The notes under the pieces were generated by a model. It was not told where the DNA came from, made no database searches, and worked only from the letters and a program-made list of their open reading frames with translations. 64,000 nt of DNA. Origin: Streptomyces sp. TLI_146 (GTDB lineage: Bacteria > Actinomycetota > Actinomycetes > Streptomycetales > Streptomycetaceae). Both the position numbers and the translations under genes were made by a program. Position 1 is the first letter of the stretch. The number at the start of each line of letters is the position of its first letter. Below, one piece after another: positions 1-7,380 of the stretch. The stretch is from positions 5,332,001 to 5,396,000 of the forward strand of contig NZ_PJMX01000001.1 in the NCBI RefSeq assembly GCF_002846415.1, in the 5' to 3' direction.

Positions 1-343
1 CCGCCGCTCGTCACGGAAGGTGCTGGTCATGAGGGCAAGCCTGCCGGGCCGCGGAGCCCGGCGCCATGGGGTAGCTAGGCCGGTTTCGCCTGGGGAAAAC
101 CCCACCCCCGGCGCCGCCCGCACCCTCCCGGGACCACTCGCGCCAACGCGATCGGGTCACACCCCGGGTCGTCTTCCGGACACATGAACGGCGTATGCCG
201 GGACGCCGCCGCCCGGGCGTCAGGTGTGCAATCTGCGTGAGACACCTGCTTACGCCGTCCTTAGCAGGGCCTAGACTCCCGTGCGTACAGATCGTCGAAC
301 AGACTGCAACGAACGCATCGAGGTCAGGGAGCGAGGGGCGGAC
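1..343. other. Region upstream of the nuo cluster, no supported gene
   Basis: No complete gene is visible. An ATG on the minus strand at 30 reads toward the window edge for ten codons (MTSTFRDERR) and could be the start of a divergent gene, but too little is present to call it. A GC-rich hairpin lies at 43-62 (GCCGGGC, six-base loop, GCCCGGC). The right part holds the candidate nuoA promoter. Confidence 0.5.
221..277 (+). promoter_or_regulatory. Candidate promoter and inverted repeat for the nuo cluster
   Basis: TTACGC (250-255), a 16-base spacer and TAGACT (272-277) resemble a principal-sigma promoter. Immediately upstream is a perfect 7-bp inverted repeat, CAGGTGT (221-227) and ACACCTG (242-248), ending two bases before the -35 box. 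That is a typical place for a regulator to bind. The repeat does not look like the Rex consensus. The start of nuoA lies about 60 bases downstream of the predicted +1. Not tested. Confidence 0.4.
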
Positions 344-742
344 GTGCCGGAACCGACCGTACGCCAGCTGTCGGCGGACTACTTCCACAGCTATTCGGTC
401 GTCGGACTGCTCGCCGTCGTCGGCGTGCTCTTCGTCGCGGTGGCCTTCGGGGCCGGACGCCTGCTGCGGCCGGTGGTCCCGACGCCGGAGAAGCTGCTCA
501 CGTACGAATGCGGAGTGGACCCCGTCGGCGAGGGCTGGGCGCACACCCAAGTGCGCTACTACGTCTATGCCTTCCTGTACGTGATCTTCGCCGTCGACTC
601 GATCTTCCTCTTCCCGTGGGCGACGGTCTTCGCCGCCCCCGGATTCGGCGCGGCCACGCTGGTCGAGATGTTCATCTTCCTCGGCTTCCTGGCCGTGGGA
701 CTGCTCTACGCATGGAAGAAGGGCGTCCTCGAATGGACGTGA
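344..742 (+). CDS. nuoA: NADH-quinone oxidoreductase subunit A (partial complex I cluster)
   Basis: Small membrane subunit of complex I, 132 aa. Three hydrophobic segments are visible, with the family signature TYECGVDPVGEGW in the first loop and a YYVYAFLYVIFAVD helix. The GTG at 344 was chosen because GAGGGGCGG lies just before it and an upstream ATG at 281 would add an unusual Arg-rich leader. The last ten bases overlap nuoB, so the two are translationally coupled. It is the first gene of a ten-gene cluster that lacks nuoD, E, F and G. Confidence 0.93.
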   Translation: MPEPTVRQLSADYFHSYSVVGLLAVVGVLFVAVAFGAGRLLRPVVPTPEKLLTYECGVDPVGEGWAHTQVRYYVYAFLYVIFAVDSIFLFPWATVFAAPGFGAATLVEMFIFLGFLAVGLLYAWKKGVLEWT

Positions 743-1467
743 CGACTCCCGATCCCCAGTTCCTGCCCACGCCGAAGGTGGCCGAAAACGGTGCCCCGGC
801 GCCCGTGGGGGCCACCGCCGTGCAGGGACAGCGCCTGGGCGTGCTCTCCCGCCTGGCGCCCGAGCCGATGAAGGTGGTCCTCAACTGGGGCCGCCGCTAC
901 AGCCTCTGGGTGTTCAACTTCGGACTCGCCTGCTGCGCCATCGAGTTCATCGCGGCCTCGATGGCCCGCCACGACTTCATCCGGCTCGGCGTGATCCCCT
1001 TCGCGCCCGGCCCGCGCCAGGCCGACCTCATGATCGTCTCCGGCACGGTGACGGACAAGATGGCCCCGGCGGTGAAGCGGCTGTACGAGCAGATGCCCGA
1101 GCCGAAGTACGTCATCTCCTTCGGCGCCTGCTCCAACTGCGGCGGCCCGTACTGGGACTCGTACTCGGTGACCAAGGGCGTCGACCAGATCATCCCGGTC
1201 GACGTGTACGTCCCCGGGTGCCCGCCCCGTCCCGAGGCGCTCCTCCAGGGCATCCTCAAGCTCCAGGAGAAGATCGCCCACGAGTCCCTGGGCGAGCGGT
1301 ACGCGACGCAGGCGTCACCGGCGCAGCTGACGAGCGGGCTGGTGACGGCTCCGGCGGTGCCGGGGGCTTCCGCCGGTGGGGCTGGTGCGGCCGGTGGGAC
1401 TGAGGGGGCTTCCAGGTCCGCTGGGGCTTCGGAGGGCGACACGCCGACGCCGGGGGCCGCGCAGTGA
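733..1467 (+). CDS. nuoB: NADH-quinone oxidoreductase subunit B
   Basis: Carries the N2 [4Fe-4S] cluster next to the quinone site in complex I. 244 aa. The cluster ligands are present: Cys67-Cys68 in GLACCAIEF, Cys133 in GACSNCGGP and Cys163 in VPGCPPRP. The family core is about 160-180 aa; residues from about 190 onward form an Ala/Gly/Ser/Pro-rich tail typical of disordered sequence. The start ATG lies inside the end of nuoA, and the stop overlaps the nuoC start codon (GTGA). Confidence 0.95.
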   Translation: MDVTTPDPQFLPTPKVAENGAPAPVGATAVQGQRLGVLSRLAPEPMKVVLNWGRRYSLWVFNFGLACCAIEFIAASMARHDFIRLGVIPFAPGPRQADLMIVSGTVTDKMAPAVKRLYEQMPEPKYVISFGACSNCGGPYWDSYSVTKGVDQIIPVDVYVPGCPPRPEALLQGILKLQEKIAHESLGERYATQASPAQLTSGLVTAPAVPGASAGGAGAAGGTEGASRSAGASEGDTPTPGAAQ

Positions 1468-2870
1468 CCGCGTACGACCGTCTGCCCGACGCCGTCACGG
1501 AGATCTTCGGCGAGGAGGCCACCGCCGAGGAGGCGTACGGCCTCCTCACCGTCGACGTCCCCGTCGGCTCCTGGCTCCCCGCGCTGGAGATCGCCCGCGA
1601 CGAGCTGGGCTGTACGTACTTCGACTGGCTCAGCGCGGTCGACGAGCCCGGCACCGGCTTCCGCGTCTGCGCGCACGTCGTCTCCCTCGAAGGCCGCCGG
1701 GTACGCCGCCTCCTCGTCCGTACGACCGTGCCGCACACCGCCCCCGTCCTGGCCTCGGCCGTCGACGTGTACGCGGGCGCGGCCTGGCACGAGCGCGAGA
1801 CGCACGAGATGTTCGGCGTCACGTTCGAGGGCCACCCGAACCTGATCCCGCTCCTCCTTCCCGAGGGCTTCGAGGGCCACCCCCTGCGCAAGGACTTCGT
1901 CCTCGCGGCACGGGTCGCCAAGGCCTGGCCGGGCGCGAAGGAGCCGGGCGAGTCGGAGCACGGCGGCCCCAAGCGCCGCCAGATGCTCCCGCCCGGCGTC
2001 CCCGACCCGAACGAGTGGGGCCCCCTCAAGGGCCAGCTCCCGCCCGCCCCGGCCCGCACCCCGCGCGCCGCCGGAGACCGCCCGGTCCGCCGGACCCGTA
2101 CGGTCACGGAGGGCTCCGCGTCCCAGGCACCGACCCCCGCGACGGCCGAGGGCACCGCCCCGCCCCCGCGCCGCGCCCGCAGCGCGTCGCAGGGCTCGGC
2201 GTCCCAGGCGCCGGAAGCCCCCCAGGCCCCGGAGGCCGCACCGTCGAGCGGGGCCCCGGCCCCGGAGGCCCCCACTCCGCGCCCGCGCCGGACCCGCACC
2301 GCGTCCGAGGGCTCGGCGTCCCAGGCACCGGCGGCACCGGCGGCACCAGAGGTCCCGGCGGCACCTGAGACCCCGGAGGCCACACAGGCCCCGGAGGCCA
2401 CGCCCGGAGCCGCCCCCGACGCCGGTACGCCGCCGCGCCCCCCGCGCCGCAACCGCAGCGTGTCCGAGGGTTCGGCCTCGCAGGCCCAGGCGTCGGCACG
2501 GCCCGAGGCCACGGCCCCGCCGCGCACCCGCAGCACGGACGCCCCCTGGAACAACCCGCGCCCGGCGTTCGACGACGCGCCGCAGGGCCCGGCGGCCGAC
2601 GAGCCCACCGGATCAGCGGCGGCCACGGAAGCAGCGGAAGCTACGGAAGCCACCGAGGCGCCGAAGGCCGCGGAGGCTAGGGAAGCCGGCGAAGCGGCCG
2701 AGGCCACGAAGGCCACCGAGGCGACGAGGGCCACGGAAGCCACCGAGGCCACGAAGGCGACCGAGGCCCGGCCCGCCGGATCCGACGACCGCGCCCGCGA
2801 CACCAGCGCCACAACCGACCCCGACCCCGACCCCGAACCCGACACCCCCGCCGGAGGCGAACCCGCGTGA
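1464..2870 (+). CDS. nuoC: NADH-quinone oxidoreductase subunit C with long repetitive C-terminal tail
   Basis: 468 aa. Residues 1-150 are the NuoC/30-kDa subunit domain, with ERETHEMFGVTFEGHP and the C-terminal HPLRKDF motif. Together NuoC and NuoD normally form the connecting arm under the quinone site. The following 300 residues are unusual: four copies of a 15-residue unit built on GSASQA (209-223, 236-250, 275-289, 328-342), then a Thr/Glu/Ala-rich stretch (387-437) and a Asp-Pro tail. The tail is in frame, uninterrupted and read directly into nuoH by a GTGA overlap, so it looks translated. No NuoD follows, either fused or separate. Confidence 0.9.
   Translation: MTAYDRLPDAVTEIFGEEATAEEAYGLLTVDVPVGSWLPALEIARDELGCTYFDWLSAVDEPGTGFRVCAHVVSLEGRRVRRLLVRTTVPHTAPVLASAVDVYAGAAWHERETHEMFGVTFEGHPNLIPLLLPEGFEGHPLRKDFVLAARVAKAWPGAKEPGESEHGGPKRRQMLPPGVPDPNEWGPLKGQLPPAPARTPRAAGDRPVRRTRTVTEGSASQAPTPATAEGTAPPPRRARSASQGSASQAPEAPQAPEAAPSSGAPAPEAPTPRPRRTRTASEGSASQAPAAPAAPEVPAAPETPEATQAPEATPGAAPDAGTPPRPPRRNRSVSEGSASQAQASARPEATAPPRTRSTDAPWNNPRPAFDDAPQGPAADEPTGSAAATEAAEATEATEAPKAAEAREAGEAAEATKATEATRATEATEATKATEARPAGSDDRARDTSATTDPDPDPEPDTPAGGEPA
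2088..2489 (+). repeat. Four protein-level repeats in the NuoC tail
   Basis: Four units sharing an R-x-R-[ST]-x-[ST]-[EQ]-GSASQA pattern, at codons 209-223, 236-250, 275-289 and 328-342 of nuoC. They are separated by 12 to 38 residues of Pro/Ala-rich linker. The DNA of the units is also similar, so the array probably arose by duplication. A second, simpler Glu-Ala-Thr repeat follows at 2622-2774. Confidence 0.85.
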
Positions 2871-3835
2871 ACGACGCACTCGACGTCGCCCTCCGGCTCC
2901 TCGTCGTCTTCGCCGTGTTCCTCGTCCTGCCCCTCGTCATCGGGCAGACCGAGCACAAGGTCATGGCCCATATGCAGGGCCGCCTCGGCCCGATGTACGC
3001 CGGCGGCTTCCACGGCTGGGCCCAGCTCGTCGCCGACGGCGTGAAGTTCGCGCAGAAGGAGGACGTGGTCCCGGCCGACGCCGACCGCCGCGTCTTCCAG
3101 CTCGCCCCCGCCGTCGCCCTGCTCCCGTACCTCCTCGTCCTGGTCGCGATCCCCGTCGGCCCGAGCGAGGGCGCCGTCGGCCAGGTGGTCGACGCGGGCA
3201 TCTTCTTCGTTCTCGCCGTGATGGGCGTCGGCGTACTCGGCTCGCTCATGGCGGGCTGGGCCTCGGCCAACAAGTTCTCCCTCCTCGGCGGACTGCGCAC
3301 CGCCGCCCAGCTCCTCGCGTACGAGCTGCCGATGCTGCTCGCCGCCGCCTCCGTGGCGATGGCGGCGGGCACGGTCTCCCTCCCCGGCATCCTCAACGCC
3401 TTCGAGTGGTGGTGGCTGCCCTGGCAGATCGTCGGCGCCCTGGTCTTCTTCATCGCCGGGCTCGCCGAACTCCAGCGCCCGCCCTTCGACATGCCCGTCG
3501 CCGACTCCGAGATCATCTTCGGCGCGTACACCGAGTACACGGGCCTGCGCTTCGCTCTCTTCCTCCTCGCCGAGTACGCCGGGATCGTCGTCCTGTGCGG
3601 CCTCACCACCGTCCTGTTCCTGGGCGGCTGGCACGGCCCCTTCGGTACCGACGGGCTCGGCTGGGTGTGGACGCTCCTCAAGACCGCGCTCCTCGCCTTC
3701 GTCGTCATCTGGCTCCGCGTCAGCTACCCCCGGCTCCGCGAGGACCAGCTCCAGAAGCTCGCCTGGACCACGCTCATCCCGCTCGCTCTCGCGCAGATCG
3801 CGCTCACCGGCATCGTGAAGGTGGCGATCAACTGA
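2867..3835 (+). CDS. nuoH: NADH-quinone oxidoreductase subunit H
   Basis: Membrane subunit that forms most of the quinone chamber and links the hydrophilic arm to the proton pumps. 322 aa with eight or so hydrophobic helices. Family motifs are present: AHMQGRLGPMYAGGFHGWAQ near the N-terminus, and AELQRPPFDMPVADSEIIFG with EYTGLRFALFLLAEYA. The GTG start overlaps the nuoC stop, with GGAGG ten bases upstream inside nuoC. The gene normally between C and H (nuoD, with E-G) is missing here. Confidence 0.95.
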   Translation: MNDALDVALRLLVVFAVFLVLPLVIGQTEHKVMAHMQGRLGPMYAGGFHGWAQLVADGVKFAQKEDVVPADADRRVFQLAPAVALLPYLLVLVAIPVGPSEGAVGQVVDAGIFFVLAVMGVGVLGSLMAGWASANKFSLLGGLRTAAQLLAYELPMLLAAASVAMAAGTVSLPGILNAFEWWWLPWQIVGALVFFIAGLAELQRPPFDMPVADSEIIFGAYTEYTGLRFALFLLAEYAGIVVLCGLTTVLFLGGWHGPFGTDGLGWVWTLLKTALLAFVVIWLRVSYPRLREDQLQKLAWTTLIPLALAQIALTGIVKVAIN

Positions 3836-4425
3836 TGGCTGCTTCCCTCCCGCCCACCCGGCCCCGCATCCCAGGTTCCGGCTTGGCCAAGGGCCTCGCA
3901 GTGACGCTGCGCACGATGACCAAGAAGACGGTCACCGCGCAGTACCCGGACGCCCAGCCCGAACTCCCGCCCCGCAGCCGCGGCGTGATCGGCCTGTTCG
4001 AGGAGAACTGCACGGTCTGCATGCTCTGCGCCCGCGAGTGCCCCGACTGGTGCATCTACATCGACTCCCACAAGGAGACGATCCCGGCCGCCGCCCCCGG
4101 CGGCCGCGAGCGCAGCCGCAACGTCCTCGACCGCTTCGCCATCGACTTCTCCCTCTGCATGTACTGCGGTATCTGCATCGAGGTGTGTCCTTTCGACGCG
4201 CTGTTCTGGTCACCCGAGTTCGAGTACGCCGAGACGGACATCCACGAGCTCACCCACGAGCGCGACAAGCTCCGCGACTGGATGTGGACCGTCCCGGCCC
4301 CGCCCGCCCTCGACCCGGCGGCCGAGGAGCCCAAGGAGATCGCCGCGGCCCGCAAGGCGGCCGAGAAGCTCGCCGCCGCCGAGGCCGCCCCGGCGGCCCC
4401 CGAGGCAGAGGAGGGCCCGGCATGA
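3835..4425 (+). CDS. nuoI: NADH-quinone oxidoreductase subunit I
   Basis: Ferredoxin-like subunit carrying two [4Fe-4S] clusters (N6a/N6b) that pass electrons toward NuoB. 196 aa. Ligands: Cys59, 62, 65, 69 (CTVCMLCARECP) and Cys108, 111, 114, 118 (CMYCGICIEVCP). The ATG shares one base with the nuoH stop. The C-terminal 40 residues are Ala/Glu-rich and beyond the family core. With no NADH module in the cluster, an electron source for these clusters must come from elsewhere. Confidence 0.95.
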   Translation: MAASLPPTRPRIPGSGLAKGLAVTLRTMTKKTVTAQYPDAQPELPPRSRGVIGLFEENCTVCMLCARECPDWCIYIDSHKETIPAAAPGGRERSRNVLDRFAIDFSLCMYCGICIEVCPFDALFWSPEFEYAETDIHELTHERDKLRDWMWTVPAPPALDPAAEEPKEIAAARKAAEKLAAAEAAPAAPEAEEGPA

Positions 4426-5021
4426 TGCTCCTCGCCAGCGGTCACCACCCGCTGCACCACGGCTTCCTCTCCCCGACCGGGGTCGAGATCGCCTTCCTCC
4501 TCGTCGCGGCGGTCACCTTCGGCGCGGCCGTCCTCACGGTCACGACCAAGCAGCTGGTGCACGCCGCCCTCTGGCTGGTCGTGGCGCTCGGCGGCATCGC
4601 CGTCGAGTACCTCCTGCTCACCGCGGAGTTCATCGCCTGGGTGCAGGTGCTGATCTACGTCGGTTCCGTCGTCGTCCTCCTCCTCTTCGGACTGATGCTC
4701 ACCAAGGCGCCCATCGGCCGCTCCCCGGACGCCGACTCGGGCAACAAATGGGCAGCCCTCGTCGTCGCCCTGGCCGCCGCCGGCTCCCTCCTGTGGGTCG
4801 TCGTGGACGCCTTCCGTACGACCTGGATCAACCTCGACGGCCCCGGCCAGGGCTCGACCAAGGTCTCCGGCTCGATCCTGTTCCGCCACTGGGTGCTGCC
4901 GTTCGAAGCGCTCTCCGTCCTCCTTCTCGCCGCACTCGTCGGCGCGATCGTGATGTCCCGCAAGGGCGGCGACCCGAGCGGTGCCCCCGGCGACGCCCCC
5001 AGAGACAAGGAGCAGCGCTGA
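4422..5021 (+). CDS. nuoJ: NADH-quinone oxidoreductase subunit J
   Basis: Integral membrane subunit of the proton-pumping arm, 199 aa with five predicted helices. The family helix with the pi-bulge region reads AEFIAWVQVLIYVGSVVVLLLFG. Two ATGs are adjacent (4422 and 4425); the first gives the 4-base ATGA overlap with nuoI that matches the coupling seen elsewhere in the cluster. The stop overlaps the nuoK ATG by one base. Confidence 0.93.
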   Translation: MMLLASGHHPLHHGFLSPTGVEIAFLLVAAVTFGAAVLTVTTKQLVHAALWLVVALGGIAVEYLLLTAEFIAWVQVLIYVGSVVVLLLFGLMLTKAPIGRSPDADSGNKWAALVVALAAAGSLLWVVVDAFRTTWINLDGPGQGSTKVSGSILFRHWVLPFEALSVLLLAALVGAIVMSRKGGDPSGAPGDAPRDKEQR

Positions 5022-5380
5022 TGCACCTGATCTATCCGGCCGTGCTCGCCGTCCTCCTGTTCTGCACCGGTGTGTACGGGGTGCTCGCGCGCCGCAACGC
5101 GATCCTGGTCCTGATGTCCGTCGAGCTGATGCTCAACGCCGTCAACCTCAACCTGGTCGCCTTCGACGTCTGGCTGCGCGACACCCTCCACGCCGGACAG
5201 GCGCTCACCCTGTTCACCATCGCCATCGCCGCCGCCGAGATCGGCATCGGCCTGGCGATCGTCCTGGCGGTGTACCGCAACCGGGGCACCTCGGACATCG
5301 ACAAGCTCCGCGACACCGCCGAGGGCTCGGGCCCCGACGACCCCGCCGCCCCGGCACAGAAGGCTGAGGCCGCCGCGTGA
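5021..5380 (+). CDS. nuoK: NADH-quinone oxidoreductase subunit K
   Basis: Small three-helix membrane subunit, 119 aa. It carries the conserved intramembrane glutamates, in the MSVELMLNAVNLN motif and in AAAEIGIGLAIV, that belong to the proton path. The C-terminal 20 residues are an extra Ala/Pro/Glu-rich tail. AAGGAGCAG lies just upstream of the ATG. The stop overlaps the GTG of nuoL (GTGA). Confidence 0.94.
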   Translation: MHLIYPAVLAVLLFCTGVYGVLARRNAILVLMSVELMLNAVNLNLVAFDVWLRDTLHAGQALTLFTIAIAAAEIGIGLAIVLAVYRNRGTSDIDKLRDTAEGSGPDDPAAPAQKAEAAA

Positions 5381-7377
5381 CCACCACGACCCTCGCCGTC
5401 CTCGTCCCCCTCCTTCCGTTCCTGGGCGCGGCCGCCGGACTCCTGCTGGGCCGCGCCGCCCCCGGTTACGTACGCCCGCTGGCCGTACTGCCGACCCTGG
5501 CCGCGTTCGTCCTCGCGATCGTCGTCGCCGTGGACCAGGGCGGCGGCAAGTCGATCGACGCGTCGAGGCGGCTCACCCCGACCGGGTCCGTCCCGATCGA
5601 CCTCGCCCTGCACCTCGACGGCTTCGCCGTCCTCGTCGCGATCCTGGTCGGCCTGGTGGCGACCTGTGTGCAGCTGTATTCGACCGGGTACCTGCGCGAC
5701 GACCCGCGCTACCCCTCGTACGCCGCTCTCGTCTCCCTCTTCACCTCCGCGATGCTGCTCGTCGTCTACTCCGGCGACCTGATGGTGCTGCTGGTCGGCT
5801 GGGAGATCATGGGCATCTGCTCGTACTTCCTGGTCGGCCACTACTGGGAGACCCCCGAGGCGCGCGCCGCCTCCCTCAAGGCCTTCCTGGTCACCAAGCT
5901 CGGTGACGTCCCCTTCCTGATCGGTCTGTTCGCACTGGCCACCGACGCCGGTACGTTCCGGATCACCGGGGTCGTCCAGGCCGCCCTCACCGGCGGGATC
6001 GACCACCCCACGCTGATCGCCCTGCTGCTCCTCGCCGGTGTGGCGGGCAAGTCGGCGCAGTTCCCGCTGCACACCTGGCTGCCCGACGCGATGGCGGGCC
6101 CGACCCCCGTCTCCGCGCTGATCCACGCCGCGACGATGGTCGCCGCCGGCATCTACTTCGTGGCCCGTCTCCTCCCCGTCTTCGCGGCCTCGGCGGCCGC
6201 GATGACCGTGCTCGCCGTGATGGCCGCCGTCACGATGGTCGGCTCCGCGCTGGCCGCCCTCGCGCAGGACGACATCAAGCGCGTCCTCGCCTACTCGACG
6301 ATCGGTCAGCTCGGCTATATGTCCGGCGCCCTGGCCGTCGGCGACCGCGGCGCCGCCGTCTTCCACCTCCTGTCGCACGGCGCCTTCAAGGCGCTGCTCT
6401 TCCTCGCGGCCGGCGTGATCATCCACGCGGCCGGCACCAACTCGCTGTCCGCCATGTCCCGCATGGACGGCCTGGCCAAGCGCATCCCCGACGCGTACTG
6501 GACGATGACCGTCGCCCTCCTCGCGCTCGCCGCCATTCCTCCCTTCGCCGGTTTCTTCTCCAAGGAAGCCGTCCTGTCGGCCGCCGAGCACACCGCCCTC
6601 GGCGACAGCACGGTCGCCCCGCAGGGCACCGGCTGGATCGTGCTGATCGCCGGTCTGTTCACCGCCCTGCTGACCGCCGCGTACGCCATGCGCCTGTGGC
6701 TGATGGCCTTCCGCGGCAAGGGCGCCCCGGCCCCCGACCACGGCCGCCAGCCCGTGGCGATGAACGCCGTGCTCTGGGTGCTCGCGATCCCGTCCATCGG
6801 CTTCGGCCTGACCACCGGCTACCTGGACGACTGGTTCGACGGCCACGCGCTCACCCCGGCCCTGACCACCTCGGTGCTCTCGACCGGTGTCGCCCTGGTC
6901 GGCGGACTCGTCACGTACGCCACCTGGCGGCACACCAGCGCCCTGGCCGCGCGCACCCCGATCGGCGCGGTCGCCGCCCACCCGGAGGCGGACGGAGGCC
7001 TGGTCGAGGAGGAGGCCATCGCCAGCCACACCCCGGCCTACGGCGACATCGCCTCGGCGTACGACCCGGCCGACCCGGGCCGCCTGCTGCTCGGCCCGCT
7101 GCACCGCCACGCGGCCACCGGCTTCCACCTCGACGCGGTCTACCGGACGCTGTTCGTTCGCCCCGTACTCGCCGCCGCCTCACTGGTCCGCTTCCTGGAC
7201 CGCGAGGTCGTCGAGACGTACGTACAAGGCGCGGGCGCCCTGCCCCGCTGGCTGGGTGCGGCCGTCCGCAAGGCCCAGACCGGCAATGTGCAGACCTATC
7301 TCAGCGCGCTGCTCGCGGGCTCCGCCGTCCTGGCGCTCGTCGCCGTCGTCCTTGCCAACGCCAACGCCGGATCGTGA
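5377..7377 (+). CDS. nuoL: NADH-quinone oxidoreductase subunit L
   Basis: Distal antiporter-like proton-pump subunit, 666 aa, the expected length. Recognisable segments are VGWEIMGICSYFLVGHYW, the helix-7 region with FPLHTWLPDAMAGPTPVSALIHAATMVAAG, and the lysine-bearing HLLSHGAFKALLFLAAG. The C-terminal half contains the lateral helix region. GTG start by 4-base overlap with nuoK; nuoM follows after three bases. Confidence 0.95.
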   Translation: MTTTTLAVLVPLLPFLGAAAGLLLGRAAPGYVRPLAVLPTLAAFVLAIVVAVDQGGGKSIDASRRLTPTGSVPIDLALHLDGFAVLVAILVGLVATCVQLYSTGYLRDDPRYPSYAALVSLFTSAMLLVVYSGDLMVLLVGWEIMGICSYFLVGHYWETPEARAASLKAFLVTKLGDVPFLIGLFALATDAGTFRITGVVQAALTGGIDHPTLIALLLLAGVAGKSAQFPLHTWLPDAMAGPTPVSALIHAATMVAAGIYFVARLLPVFAASAAAMTVLAVMAAVTMVGSALAALAQDDIKRVLAYSTIGQLGYMSGALAVGDRGAAVFHLLSHGAFKALLFLAAGVIIHAAGTNSLSAMSRMDGLAKRIPDAYWTMTVALLALAAIPPFAGFFSKEAVLSAAEHTALGDSTVAPQGTGWIVLIAGLFTALLTAAYAMRLWLMAFRGKGAPAPDHGRQPVAMNAVLWVLAIPSIGFGLTTGYLDDWFDGHALTPALTTSVLSTGVALVGGLVTYATWRHTSALAARTPIGAVAAHPEADGGLVEEEAIASHTPAYGDIASAYDPADPGRLLLGPLHRHAATGFHLDAVYRTLFVRPVLAAASLVRFLDREVVETYVQGAGALPRWLGAAVRKAQTGNVQTYLSALLAGSAVLALVAVVLANANAGS

Positions 7378-7380
7378 GCC

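Noticed and set aside
1..30. Possible start of a divergent gene (ten codons)
   Set aside because: Too short to identify and with no clear ribosome site; mentioned only as a possibility.
1256..3634. Long minus-strand frame over nuoB, nuoC and nuoH
   Set aside because: Antisense shadow of coding sequence with repetitive translation mirroring the NuoC tail.
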